From an uncultured Bacteroidales bacterium (GTDB lineage: Bacteria > Bacteroidota > Bacteroidia > Bacteroidales > P3), in assembly GCA_949291555.1 (NCBI GenBank), contig CASEWE010000001.1:215835-279834 (forward strand): 64,000 bases of DNA. Direction: 5' to 3'. The position numbers were made by a program, and so were the translations under genes. The notes under the pieces were generated by a model. The model ran no database searches. It had not been told where the DNA came from and saw only the letters and a list, made by a program, of their open reading frames with translations. This document shows positions 34,793 to 45,400 of the stretch, one piece after another (within the stretch, counting starts at the first letter, position 1; each line of letters begins with the position of its first letter).

Positions 34793-37700
34793 TTATTCGG
34801 CTTCCGGCTCTGGCAGAAGGTCGGTTTCCCATCCGGAAAGCCATTTGAGCTCGCTCCAGCTCAAGGCCATTTCCAATTCGGCTTGCAGGTAGCTGTCTAC
34901 CATGAGAAATTGGTATTGAAGCTCGTTGATGAAAGCCAGAAGGGAAAATTCGCCGCTTTCCAAAGCTTTTTCCAGGTAAGGAAGATTGTCGAGCAAGGCC
35001 ATGTCCTGGCGGTAGCGCATCACGATCGGGTAGAGTTCGGCCGTTTTCTTGTAAAGGGCCTCCAATCGGGCCCGGAGCTGGAATTGCGCATCGATTTCGC
35101 GGCTTTGGGCGGCCTGGGCCGAAAGGCGGGCTTGCTTGACGCGGTTCTTGTTTTCCCAAAGCGGGATGCTCATTCCCACCGAAACGCCGTTGAACCCGTC
35201 TTCCAGCACGTTTTCGCCTTTGTACCCTACGCTGAAGCGGGGCAGGGACTCGGAAATACTGGCTTTTACGTTGTTTTCCAGCGCCAAGCGCTCGTTGCGG
35301 GCTTGACGCAAGACCGGATTCTTGTCCATGACGGCGGCGTAGAAGTCGTTGAAATCGCCCGGAAGGCTTATGTCGGGAAAGGAAGCCTGGCTCAATTCGA
35401 TGGCATGGTCGCCGGAAAAACGGCGCAGATTGGCCTCCAATTCGGCTTTCCGGCTTTTGAGGTCGGCCAGGTTCTTCTCGAGGTTGAGGAGGTTGAGCCG
35501 CGCCTTGTTGTATTCCATGATGGACGATTGCCCTTTTTCCAATTGTTCTTGCGCGGATTGGGACAAACTCCGGGCGCTTTCCATCCGGTGGTCGAAAGAC
35601 TGGAGCATGGCGTTGACATAGATGAGCTCCATGCACAGGTTCTGGACTTGCATCAGGATCTGCGCCCTTTCGTTGGCAAAGCGGTAGAGGACCGCGCTGT
35701 CCGACATTTTGGCCATCCGCGCCTTGTAGACGTAGACAGAGGGGAAATCGAAACCCTGCTTGGCTTCGAAATCCACTTTTTGCGGAACGCCTGCCTGGTT
35801 GCTCCAGGAGTAGGCGAAACCGAACTCGGGGTTGGCAGGCACCAGTCCGGCATGGTTGCCTTTCAGGTCGGCTTGCATCTGCAGGCGCGAGGCTTGCAAG
35901 ACCGGGCTGTTCCGGTCTATGTGGAGCAGCACTTCTTCGAAGCGGGCGGCGTGGAGCGTTTGCGGGTCTTCCTTGCCCGGGGTGACGGCCGGAGCGTTCA
36001 ACGAGCCGGAAGCTTGGGCTTGCGCCCCGCCTCCTGTTCCGAACAACAGGCCCCCGGCAAACAAGGTTATGGCTACGTTTTTCAATCCTGTCTTTACCAA
36101 TCCGGAAGTCCGAAGCCTCCGATGCAGAAGCTGAGGATCATCGTACCGGGCATCCCATTCGGGAACCTTCTCGATATTACGTTTTTGATGGCTTTTTTTG
36201 TACCATTCGTAAAGAGCCGGTACCACGTAGATATTCAATAAAGTAGAGGTAATCAAGCCTCCTAAGACCACGATTCCCATAGGGCTTTGTATTTCGTTTC
36301 CGCTTTTGTCTCCGTTCAAGATGAGAGGAATAAGGGCCAAAGCCGCCGTGAGGGCGGTCATGAGGATGGGATTGAGCCGGTCTACCGAGCCTTCCATTAC
36401 GATTTCGCGCAAGCTTGCGGTTTTTGCGGATTCCTTGGTCGGGACCGGTTCGTGCAGACGTTCGTATTCGGCCACCAAGAGGATTCCGTTGCGGATAGCG
36501 ATGCCGAAAAGCGTGATGAACCCGATGATGGACGGGATGCTCACGATAGCCGAGGAAAAGAAAATGGCGAACACGCCGCCGATAAGGGCCAAGGGGAGGT
36601 TCACCAGGATGAGCCCGGTCAATCCCGCATCGCGGAATTCGGCGTAAAGCAGGCAGAAGATGATGAACAAGGCGGCCAAAAAGACTAAAATCAGCGTGCG
36701 GGACGCGCTTTCGGCGCTTTCGAACTGGCCTCCGTACTGGATCCGGTAGTCTTCTCCCAGATCGATGTTTTCTTCGATGGTCTTGCGGATTTCATCCACC
36801 ACGCCCTGCATGTCCCGTCCGGCCACGTTGCACGAGACCACCAATTTGCGTTGCACGTTTTCCCGGCTGATGGTGTTGGGCCCGTTTCCGGAAACGATTT
36901 CGGCTACTTCGCCCAAGGGGATTTTGGCTCCGGAACCTGTCGTGATCAGCGCGTTGCCGATTCCTTCAATGCTTTCCGTGTAGGCAGGTTGCAGCCGGAC
37001 AACCAAGTCGAAGCTGCGCTGGCCTTCGTAGACCTCGCCCACCTTGCTGCCGGGGAAGGCCGTTTCGATGTAACGGTTGAACTGGTCCACCGTGATTCCG
37101 TACCGGGCCAGCATGGGCCGGTTGGCCCGGATTTGGAGCTGCGGGGTCTCGGTTTGCTGTTCCACGTTGAGGTCGACCACGCCTTCGATGCCTTGAATCC
37201 GGTCTTTGATCTGGTTCCCGATCATGTAAAGGCGGCTCAAGTCGGGGCCGAAGACCTTGATGGCGATTCCGGCTTGCGTTCCCGAGAGGATATGGTCGAT
37301 GCGGTGGCTTAAAGGCTGGCCTACCGAGGTTACCACGCCCGGCACCTGCGCCAATTTGGCGCGGACCTCTTCCAAGAATTCGGCTTTGCTGCGGTCCTTG
37401 AGCGTGAATTTCACTTCGATTTCGGCGCTGTTGGTGGCTTGCGAATGCTCGTCCAGCTCCCCGCGCCCGGTACGGCGCGAAGTGGATTGGACTTCGTCTA
37501 TGGAGAGCAGCTGCTTTTCGAGCGTGTTTCCGATTTCATTGCTCAGGTCTAACGAGATTCCCGGCTTCGACACGGCCGATATGGTCAGCGATCCTTCGTT
37601 GAAATCGGGCAGGAAGCTGTGCCCTAAGCTGAAGTAGACCGCGATGGCGGCCACTAAGGCCGCTCCCGATGCCGAAATCACGATTTTCTTGTGTTCCAAG

Positions 37701-39289
37701 GCCCAGGCGAGGCTGCGGCGGTAAGTTTTTCCCAAGCGGCGCGACAGCCAGCTTTCCTTTTCGTTGCGGTCCAAGTACTTTTCCCCGCCCAGCATCATCT
37801 TGCAAAGTAGGGGCGTAACCGTCATGGCAACGAGCAAGGACATGAGCAGCGAGATGATATAAGCCAGCCCGAGCGGCTTGAGCATGCGCCCTTCCATGCC
37901 CGAAAGGAAAAACAAGGGGGTGAAAGCCACGATGATGATGAACGTGGCGTTGAGGATGGAAGCCCGGATTTCGGTCGAGCCCTCGTAGACCACTTTGGTT
38001 ACCGGTTCCCTTTGCTCTTTGGGCAGGGCATGGTTGCGCCGCAGTTTCTTGTAGACGTTTTCCACATCGATGATGGCATCGTCTACCAGCGACCCGATAG
38101 CAATGCACATGCCGCCCAAGGTCATGGTATTGATGTTTTGGCCCAGGAGGTAGAGGACAATGACCGTGCCTAACAAGGACAAGGGAATGGCAACGACCGA
38201 AATGAGGGTGGAACGGAAGCTTCCCAAGAAGATGAAAAGGATGATGACCACGAAGACAGCCCCTTCTATCAAGCTCCGCCCCACGTTGTTGACCGAGGCT
38301 TCGATGAAGTCCGACTGGCGGAATATGTCCGTGTCGAGCACCACGTCGGGCGGCAAGTTGGGCTGGATGTTCCGGAGGGTGGCGAGGATGGCTTCGGTTA
38401 CCTCCAGGGTGTTCACATTGGGTTGCTTGGAGATGGTCATCAGGATGGAAGGCCGGGCGTTGGTGCTGGCATATCCCATTTTGACGGCCGCGCCGATGCG
38501 CACTTCGGCCACATCGTTCACGGTGATGGGAATCCCGGAAGGAGAAAGTTTTATGAGGCTGTTGCCCAGTTCTTGAAGATTGGTGGTACGGGCCATGCCC
38601 CGGATGGCGAACTCGTTGCCGTATTCCCTTACGACGCCTCCGGTGGAGTTCTGGCTCATGCCGGCCACCGTTTCCGCAAGTTCGTCGAGGCTTACCCCGT
38701 AGGCGTTCATGGCTACCGGGTCGGCCAAGACTTGGTATTGCTTGTAATCCCCGCCCATGACGGTTACCTGCGAGACCCCGCCCGTGGCGAGGATGGCCGG
38801 CTTGATCACCCAGTCCGCCAAGGTGCGCAGCTCCATCATGTCGGTGGAGTCGGCTTCCACGCCCACGAAAAGGATTTCGCCCATTACGCTGGTCTGGGGC
38901 GCCAGCACGGGCGTGATTCCCTCGGGAAGGCTGCCTTCGAGGGTTACCATTTTTTCGCTGACCACTTGCCGGGCTTTGTAGATGTCGGTTCCCCAATCGA
39001 ATTCCACCCAGACGAAAGACGATCCCGGCCGGGAGGCGGAGCGGACCCGGCGCACGTCGGTAGCCCCGTTGACGGCGGTTTCGATAGGGAAGGTGACCAG
39101 GCGTTCCACTTCTTCGGTAGCCATGTTCCCGGCATCGGTCATGACCACGACCGTAGGGGCGGTGAGGTCGGGAAAGACATCGATGTCGAGGTGGCGCATG
39201 GAGTAGTAGCCTCCTAAGACAAGCAGCAGTACGCCCAGAAGGATGAAAAGTTTGTTATGGAGCGAGTAGTTGATGATTCTGTTGAGCAT
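34793..39289 (-). CDS. CusA/CzcA-type RND metal efflux pump fused to a TolC-like channel
   Basis: A 1498-residue fusion. Residues 1 to about 1040 are a heavy-metal RND proton antiporter: LHNKLFILLGVLLLVLGGYY as first helix, DLTAPTVVVMTDA, and IAIGSLVDDAIIDVENVYKKLRRN in helix 4. Twelve membrane segments are expected. Residues from about 1100 form an outer-membrane-factor domain with two long coiled-coil halves (RLQMQADLKGNHAG; RLNLLNLEKNLADLKSRKAELE). The joint, about 1067-1090 (GLKNVAITLFAGGLLFGTGGGAQAQA), looks like the signal peptide of a former separate TolC gene. The fusion type is known in Bacteroidetes. The transported metal cannot be decided. The adaptor gene lies 20 bases upstream in the same operon. 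Confidence 0.92.
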   Translation of the reverse strand: MLNRIINYSLHNKLFILLGVLLLVLGGYYSMRHLDIDVFPDLTAPTVVVMTDAGNMATEEVERLVTFPIETAVNGATDVRRVRSASRPGSSFVWVEFDWGTDIYKARQVVSEKMVTLEGSLPEGITPVLAPQTSVMGEILFVGVEADSTDMMELRTLADWVIKPAILATGGVSQVTVMGGDYKQYQVLADPVAMNAYGVSLDELAETVAGMSQNSTGGVVREYGNEFAIRGMARTTNLQELGNSLIKLSPSGIPITVNDVAEVRIGAAVKMGYASTNARPSILMTISKQPNVNTLEVTEAILATLRNIQPNLPPDVVLDTDIFRQSDFIEASVNNVGRSLIEGAVFVVIILFIFLGSFRSTLISVVAIPLSLLGTVIVLYLLGQNINTMTLGGMCIAIGSLVDDAIIDVENVYKKLRRNHALPKEQREPVTKVVYEGSTEIRASILNATFIIIVAFTPLFFLSGMEGRMLKPLGLAYIISLLMSLLVAMTVTPLLCKMMLGGEKYLDRNEKESWLSRRLGKTYRRSLAWALEHKKIVISASGAALVAAIAVYFSLGHSFLPDFNEGSLTISAVSKPGISLDLSNEIGNTLEKQLLSIDEVQSTSRRTGRGELDEHSQATNSAEIEVKFTLKDRSKAEFLEEVRAKLAQVPGVVTSVGQPLSHRIDHILSGTQAGIAIKVFGPDLSRLYMIGNQIKDRIQGIEGVVDLNVEQQTETPQLQIRANRPMLARYGITVDQFNRYIETAFPGSKVGEVYEGQRSFDLVVRLQPAYTESIEGIGNALITTGSGAKIPLGEVAEIVSGNGPNTISRENVQRKLVVSCNVAGRDMQGVVDEIRKTIEENIDLGEDYRIQYGGQFESAESASRTLILVFLAALFIIFCLLYAEFRDAGLTGLILVNLPLALIGGVFAIFFSSAIVSIPSIIGFITLFGIAIRNGILLVAEYERLHEPVPTKESAKTASLREIVMEGSVDRLNPILMTALTAALALIPLILNGDKSGNEIQSPMGIVVLGGLITSTLLNIYVVPALYEWYKKSHQKRNIEKVPEWDARYDDPQLLHRRLRTSGLVKTGLKNVAITLFAGGLLFGTGGGAQAQASGSLNAPAVTPGKEDPQTLHAARFEEVLLHIDRNSPVLQASRLQMQADLKGNHAGLVPANPEFGFAYSWSNQAGVPQKVDFEAKQGFDFPSVYVYKARMAKMSDSAVLYRFANERAQILMQVQNLCMELIYVNAMLQSFDHRMESARSLSQSAQEQLEKGQSSIMEYNKARLNLLNLEKNLADLKSRKAELEANLRRFSGDHAIELSQASFPDISLPGDFNDFYAAVMDKNPVLRQARNERLALENNVKASISESLPRFSVGYKGENVLEDGFNGVSVGMSIPLWENKNRVKQARLSAQAAQSREIDAQFQLRARLEALYKKTAELYPIVMRYRQDMALLDNLPYLEKALESGEFSLLAFINELQYQFLMVDSYLQAELEMALSWSELKWLSGWETDLLPEPEAE

Positions 39290-39309
39290 GGCGGCTTTCT
39301 TGCTTGAGG

Positions 39310-40824
39310 TTAGTGAACATGACCGGCATGCGGGTCCAGGGTGCCGGTCCCTTGCGAGAGTTTCACGATCTGGGCCCCGCGGCTCACGATGCGTTCGTTT
39401 TCGGCCAAGCCATCGGTGATTTCGGTGCGGAAGCCATCGGAAGAACCGGGAACGACCGGGCGCTTTTCAAAAAGCTCGGGGGTAATCTGCACGAACACGA
39501 AATAATTGCCCATTTCTTCCACCAAGGCCGTGTTGGGAACGCTCAGACGGGGCGTTTCCCCGCCGATTTTGAGGTAAAGGTTCACGAATGTGCCGGGAAC
39601 GGCCTGCAAGACATTGTCGATTTCGAAAATGACCGGGATAAGGGGATTGTCTTCTTGCGCGCTCTGGCCGTAGGAAACCAGCTTCCCGTGAAGTTCCTCC
39701 ATCGAATAGGCTTTCGAGGCGTTCATTTCCCGGATATTGGCCTCGGCAATGTTTTGAAGGTACGGGTAGTATTTGACCGGCAGATCCGCTTGGAGGAGGA
39801 GCTTGCGGTTCTGGCTTACGGTGAGCATGGGCTGGCCGGCCTGCACGAATTGCCCGTTCTGCACGTTTATCTGCTTGATGTAGCCATCGAGCGGGGAAGA
39901 AACGATTTGCCGGTCTTCCGAAAAATTCTTGAGAAGGTGTTCATAGTTGGCCGAAGCGTTTTCGTAATCGGTCCGGGCTTGGAGCAATTCGGATTCCGAG
40001 ACGATTTTGCTTTCCGAAAGCTCTTTCTTGCGCTCGTATTCCTGCTTGGCCTTTTCGTATTCGTTCACGGTTTGGGCGTAGTATTGGTGGATGCTGTTTT
40101 CCATCATGCCCCCGCATTCTATCGAAAACAGCTCCTCGCCTTTCCCCACGGCTTGCCCTTCGGTAATGCTGCGGTTTTGGAAAGACACGATGCCGGACGC
40201 CTTGGCGATGATGTCGCTTTGAGCGCCGGGCACGGGCTGTATCCGGGCCACGGTGGCGATGACCATGCCGACCTTTTCGCTCCGGGCAGGTTCGGTCTTG
40301 AAGTCTATCAGGCGGGATTGGGCTTTTGGGAACGCAACGGTGTTGCTGCCCGAAGGCGCGTGGGCTTCGGCCGTGTGGTGGGCTTGGTGCTCGTTTTCGA
40401 AGACTTCCACGGGAATCCGAAGGCTTTCGGTCCCCTTTCCTTGGCCCGGATGTTCTATCCGGACAAGCAGGTTGCCTTTTCCGGTCGAAACCGGCTTCAA
40501 GCTGCAGCTGAAAGTACCTTTGGCGTGCATGTCGGCGGGGGAGGCTTGCACTTGCTCTCCGTTCATGTCCAAACGGATGTCCAATTGCACGGAGTCTTGC
40601 GGCTTGAAGTCTTCCACGCGGCTGAGCTGGATGAAGAAATGGCTTTCCCCGCCGCTGAAAAGGGGATCGGCTTCGGCAAAAAATTCCGTCTGGCTGCCGT
40701 AGGCGGTAAGGAAAATCTTGGCATCGTGGACGTGCTGCCCGGCTTCATGCCCGTGCTGATGCCCGTTATGGCAGGCCGGCAGCGCAATGGCAAACAGGAG
40801 TGCGAGAGGTGCGATGTGCTTCAT
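39310..40824 (-). CDS. RND efflux periplasmic adaptor (CusB/CzcB type), His-rich lipoprotein
   Basis: A 504-residue membrane-fusion protein that links the RND pump to the outer-membrane channel. The signal peptide ends at the lipobox ALPAC (Cys18). Directly after is a His-rich stretch (HNGHQHGHEAGQHVHD), and the C-terminus is DPHAGHVH, both probable metal-binding tails. A beta domain (about 45-150) precedes the classical lipoyl/barrel region: VARIQPVPGAQSDIIAKASGIV, a helical hairpin (EYEKAKQEYERKKELSESKI), then SPLDGYIKQINVQNGQFVQAGQPML. ATG 40824 is chosen because a lipoprotein signal starts there. It is the first gene of the efflux operon. Confidence 0.92.
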   Translation of the reverse strand: MKHIAPLALLFAIALPACHNGHQHGHEAGQHVHDAKIFLTAYGSQTEFFAEADPLFSGGESHFFIQLSRVEDFKPQDSVQLDIRLDMNGEQVQASPADMHAKGTFSCSLKPVSTGKGNLLVRIEHPGQGKGTESLRIPVEVFENEHQAHHTAEAHAPSGSNTVAFPKAQSRLIDFKTEPARSEKVGMVIATVARIQPVPGAQSDIIAKASGIVSFQNRSITEGQAVGKGEELFSIECGGMMENSIHQYYAQTVNEYEKAKQEYERKKELSESKIVSESELLQARTDYENASANYEHLLKNFSEDRQIVSSPLDGYIKQINVQNGQFVQAGQPMLTVSQNRKLLLQADLPVKYYPYLQNIAEANIREMNASKAYSMEELHGKLVSYGQSAQEDNPLIPVIFEIDNVLQAVPGTFVNLYLKIGGETPRLSVPNTALVEEMGNYFVFVQITPELFEKRPVVPGSSDGFRTEITDGLAENERIVSRGAQIVKLSQGTGTLDPHAGHVH

Positions 40825-40866
40825 CTTTGCTGGGTTTTGAATTGAAAAGCATGCAAAATGGGGAAG

Positions 40867-40874
40867 CAAAAGTA
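40867..40874 (-). promoter_or_regulatory. -7 element for the metal efflux operon
   Basis: TACTTTTG on the minus strand fits TAnnTTTG about 43 bases before the adaptor ATG. The -33 element is not at standard spacing, which would suit an activated promoter, but no regulator gene is adjacent. Confidence 0.45.
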
Positions 40875-41030
40875 GGCTTCGGCCGGTGCAACCCGATTGC
40901 AAATGCACAGGATTTGAAACAAATTCGGATTCTTGCGTATAATATCATGCGTTTTTTCAAAGGGCTTGCGTTCTTGCAAGGTGGAATCAGCTGAAAATCA
41001 AAAGAAAACAGATAAAAGCAAGTAGATATA

Positions 41031-41897
41031 ATGAGACAACTCAAGATTTCCAAATCGATTACCAACCGTGAAACCGCGTCTTTGGACAAGTACCTCCAGG
41101 ACATAGGGAAAGAGGAACTGATTTCGGCCGAGGAAGAAGTGCGCCTGGCGGGCCTTATCCGCATGGGCGATACCCGTGCCTTGGACAAGCTGGTGAAGTC
41201 CAACCTCCGTTTCGTGGTTTCCGTGGCCAAGCAGTACCAGAACCAGGGTTTGAGCTTGCCGGATTTGATCAATGAAGGGAATCTCGGGTTGATAAAAGCC
41301 GCCAAGCGTTTCGACGAGACGCGGGGATTCAAGTTCATCTCGTACGCGGTCTGGTGGATCCGGCAATCCATCCTCCAGGCGTTGGCGGAACAGGCGCGCA
41401 TTGTGCGCTTGCCGTTGAACCAGGTGGGTTCGCTCAACAAGATCAAGAAGGAATCCGCCCGATTGGAGCAGAAATACGAACGCCCGCCTTCCATCGACGA
41501 GCTGGCGGCCAGCCTCGACATGCCCAAAGAGAAGATAGCCGAAGTGCTGAACATAACCACCCGTTACGTTTCGATGGATGCGCCCTTGGTGCAAGACGAG
41601 GAAACGAACTTCATCGACGTGTACGTGAACGAGGATGCGCCCACGACCGACCAGGCGCTCATGAAAGAATCCCTTTCGCGCGAGATAGAGCGGGCCTTGG
41701 CCACGCTTACCGAAAAGGAAAGGGACGTGATCAACCTTTTTTACGGCATAGGAGGCCATCACGGCTTGACGCTCGATGAAATCGCGGCCAAGTTCGACCT
41801 CACCCGCGAACGGGTGCGGCAAATCAAGGAGAAGGCTATCCGCAGGCTCAAGAACTCTTCGCGCAGCAAGCATCTGAAGACCTTTTTGGGCGAATAG
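41031..41897 (+). CDS. rpoD: Primary RNA polymerase sigma factor
   Basis: The housekeeping sigma-70 factor that recognises the TTTG/TAnnTTTG promoters seen through this window. Its 288 residues start directly at region 1.2 ([22 protein letters not shown]), lacking region 1.1 as in Bacteroidetes. Region 2 contains [42 protein letters not shown] and [15 protein letters not shown]. Region 3 has [11 protein letters not shown], and region 4.2 [26 protein letters not shown]. It is monocistronic with a strong terminator after it. Its upstream region (40825-41030) is shared with the divergent efflux operon. Confidence 0.97.
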   Translation: MRQLKISKSITNRETASLDKYLQDIGKEELISAEEEVRLAGLIRMGDTRALDKLVKSNLRFVVSVAKQYQNQGLSLPDLINEGNLGLIKAAKRFDETRGFKFISYAVWWIRQSILQALAEQARIVRLPLNQVGSLNKIKKESARLEQKYERPPSIDELAASLDMPKEKIAEVLNITTRYVSMDAPLVQDEETNFIDVYVNEDAPTTDQALMKESLSREIERALATLTEKERDVINLFYGIGGHHGLTLDEIAAKFDLTRERVRQIKEKAIRRLKNSSRSKHLKTFLGE

Positions 41898-41924
41898 GCG
41901 GGGCGGATTCCCGGTATTCGGGAA

Positions 41925-41953
41925 AGCGGGCTGGAACAGCCCGCTTTTTTTTT
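41925..41953 (+). terminator. rpoD terminator
   Basis: AGCGGGCTG (41925-41933), loop GAA, CAGCCCGCT (41937-41945), followed by nine T. A textbook intrinsic terminator. Confidence 0.95.
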
Positions 41954-42476
41954 ATGCAGCCCTTTTTCCGGAATACAGGCCGTTCTCCCGAAGAGGTTTC
42001 CTGTTTCCCGAGCCGAGGACGGCCCTCCTTGGCGGCTTTCCCGGGCGGAACGGGAATCCGGGCTTCTTTGACGGGATCCGTTGCGGGGAAAGGCCGCTGG
42101 AAGGCGGCAATGCCCGCAGTCATCCGGAATGGTCGGACAAGGACCGGAGGAATGCCTGGAACAAGCTGGAATAAGAAGCCGGAAGGAGAGTCCGAAGCCG
42201 GGCGGAAAAACCGGAAAGGCAAACAGGAAGACCCGGAAAAGGAACAAGAGGACCCAGAAAAGAAAGAGGGCGCGGATTCCCGCGCCCCTCCCCGGTCTTT
42301 GCGGGAACCCCAAGCCGGTATGGACCAACCAAAACCAAAAAGCAACGAAGTATTGTCAAGGCAGGCCGCCAGCTTCGGCAAGGTGCAACGGGCTTTTTGC
42401 GGAAGCCCGGAATCCGAGCGGACGAAAGCGCGCCTGCCTTGACATTCCCATGTGCCTATTGCTGCACGATGAACTT
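41954..42476. other. Purine-rich, non-coding spacer
   Basis: A 162-codon open frame crosses this region, but its product is Lys/Glu/Pro/Arg-rich without any domain, start signal or promoter. About 42180-42280 is a GGAAA/GAGGAC-rich tract. A hairpin GGGCGCGG/CCGCGCCC (about 42267-42288) may end transcription of the minus-strand gene. No gene is claimed. Confidence 0.5.
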
Positions 42477-45400
42477 CTATTGCACGATGAACTTCAGCAA
42501 GGCCGTTCCGTTTCCGGTCGTGACGCGGGCGAAATACATGCCCGGAGCCAGGTTGGAGACATTGTAGCGGAATTGGGTGCTTCCTGAGCCGGAACCTGTC
42601 CAGGCGTGGATTTCCGCACCGGCCATGTTCAGGATGGAAACATGGCGGACAGGCCCGTCGAAAGACGAGACAGTTACGGTTTCCTTGGCCGGGTTGGGGT
42701 AGAGATAGAGCGTGGAGGCCACATCCGGAACGGAATTTTCGTTGCGGGCAGGCTTGGAGACGAGGATGTCGTCGATCATGAACATGGCCCCGTTCTCCGA
42801 AACGCATTGGATGGCCAAGAACATTTCCTTGCCTTCCTTGCCGGCAATTTCCGTCAAGTCTACTTCCACTTTCGTCCAGGCCGTGGGGGCTTCCCGCACG
42901 GCTCCGATTGCGGTGAAACTGCTCAAAGCGGCATCGGTTTCGGAATAAAGCACGTTGTATTTTTCCAAGCCCCCGTCCTGCCCTCTTTGCAGGCTCTTCA
43001 CGTAAAATTCCATCTTGCCGCCGGCCGGGATTTTCAGTTTCGGGGAAATCAGATAGTCGTTCGAAGCACCTCCTGTGTAAAGGAAGAAGCTGGTACCGAA
43101 ACGTTTGCCGCCATGCGGGGCGATAATCGCGGGAAAGTCGTCTAACATGGACGGCGTGGTCGCCGATGGATTGAACGCCATGAATCCGCGGGGTTCGAAC
43201 TGGCCGGGGAAGGAATAGCCGCTAAAGCCGCCAATCATCGCGCCGTCTCCATCTACCGAGATCCAGGCGGGATTGAAATGGTCGGAGGCGAAATCCGGGC
43301 AGCTTTCAAAATCCAGCGCGTAGGGGTCGAGCGGCGCGACGGCAACCACGGTTTTCGCGCAGGTGTCGTTGCTGCGGTCTTCATCGCCTTCGAGCGAAGC
43401 ATAGGCCAGAAGCTCGTAGGCATTGCCGGCTATGGAAAGGTCGGCTTGGAAAGAAACCGTGTCGGAAGCATAAGCGTCTATTTCCACCGTGGCCGAACCG
43501 GCAAGTTCGCCCGAGACCAGCAAGGAGACAGGTACGGAAACCGTTTCCGTTCCCCAGTTCTTGACAACGAACTCGATGGTTTCGTTGGTCGAGAAAAGGC
43601 CTTCTTCCATGGCCGGCTTGGTGATTTCCGTCACGGCCACGTCTTTTCCGCTCAATTGGCCTTTGTGGCCGAAGATGGCTTGGACGGCAATGTTCCCGCT
43701 GGTGGTTTGGGGAAATAGCGAGCCTTGATTGGCCAAGTAGAAACAGCCGTTTGGATTCTGGTCATAGCCGATGGCAATGAGTTCTTCCCCGGTCTGGCGC
43801 AAGCCGATGAAGTAGTGGCCGGTTTCCAGGTACAAGGCGGGGATGGCAATGTCGCGGACCCCGCCCTCGAGGCTCCGTTTGCAGGCTTGCGTCACCAAGG
43901 GGTTGCCGATGGTCCCGGCTTGCGGGTCGGCCGGGTAGATTTCGAGGGTTGCAGGCAAGGTGTCCGGGTAACCGAAGTATTCGCCCATCCAAGTGAGGTC
44001 GAACCAGTTCACGCGCACGGCGGTGAGGGTGTCGGCTTCCGGGATGCTGAACAAGTTGCCGATGACGGATCCTTGCGCGCCGAGGCCGTCGAAAGGCGCG
44101 CTTTGGATGCTGTCGAAGGCGAACACGGAGTCGGTGGCGACAAAGGAGACGGCAAGAGTGTTATTGGCGGGATTCTGGTCTTCCGCAGCGGGCATGGCCT
44201 GTATTTCCAAAACAACGGTGCTTCCGATTTCCGGTAGCGTCATGCTGCCCTCCACGCGGGCGGTCCGGGTCGAGTCTGCCGGGATGGAGACCGGTTCCGA
44301 TTCCCCGATTTCCGTGCCTTGGAAGGAAAGTTTCGCCGAAACGGCCGTTTCAGCGGCAAGGCCGCGGTTTTCCACGTTCACGTTGAATGCGGGTTTTGCA
44401 GCGAAATGGGCGGGAGTCGACATCCCGATGCGGGAGGATTGCACGCCGGTAATCCGCACATCGTGTTCGGGAATTTCTTCCAGAAGGAAGTCTTTCACAT
44501 ACAAGTTGAAGGGGTCTTCCTCCGGGAGGAAAGCCACGCAATAGGAACCGTCGGCCGGGCATTCGAAGGAGATTTCATCCAAGACGAACACATTTCCGGT
44601 ATACGTGTCCGAATAGGCGGCCAAGGTCTCCCAGGTTTCCACGGGTGTTCCCGAAATACCGTAGACTACTTTGAAGGAATCGGGATAGACATCGAAAAGG
44701 GCCCTCCCGGCCAGGACATGGTAGGACAGGCGGTATTTCTTGTCTTTTTCCAAGCTTATGCACCGGGAAACCAAGGGAGAAATGTCCCTGGCCATCATGG
44801 CGTAATTGTAGTATTCATCGTATTGCCATCCCTGATTTTCCGCATACCATTGGCTCCGGTCTTCTTCTACGGAAAAATCGGAACGATAAGGCAAGGAGGC
44901 AGGGCTGAAATGGGTCACGGAACCTGTTCCGGTATTGTCGTCCAAGGTGGAGTCGGCTTCGAGCCTGCCCCCGTCCGATTCCACGACGTTCCCGGTTATG
45001 GAGACCGCATAGGCATCTTCGGCGGAGAAGTCGAGGTAGAGCGTGAAATTCCGGGTCATGCCCATGGGAATCGTGTCGTTGAAGGTTTCCGTTTCAGGGA
45101 TTTGCTGGTTGATGGTATAGCTCAGTTCGAATTGGTGGATGTCTGCCGTCCCGGCATTGCGGAGGGAGACTTCCACGGCCTCGGCATCACTCAGGCCGCA
45201 TACGGACGCGGGCATGCCCACCGAGGAAACGACCAAGTCGGGGGTTCCCACAAACTCGCCCGCTTCGAAAAAGATATTGTCCAGACAGAGCTCGTATCCT
45301 GTTTCGGAACAGGAACGGAAGGCGAAATAGTAGTTGCCGGCCTCTTCCAGCTCGATGTTCACGGACTGGAAGGTTTTGTCTTCCTGAAGGAATTCGTCCA

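Noticed and set aside
41954..42442. 162-codon open frame after rpoD
   Set aside because: The product is low-complexity (Lys, Glu, Pro, Arg), starts in the terminator T run and has no promoter or domain; it is probably a by-product of purine-rich DNA.
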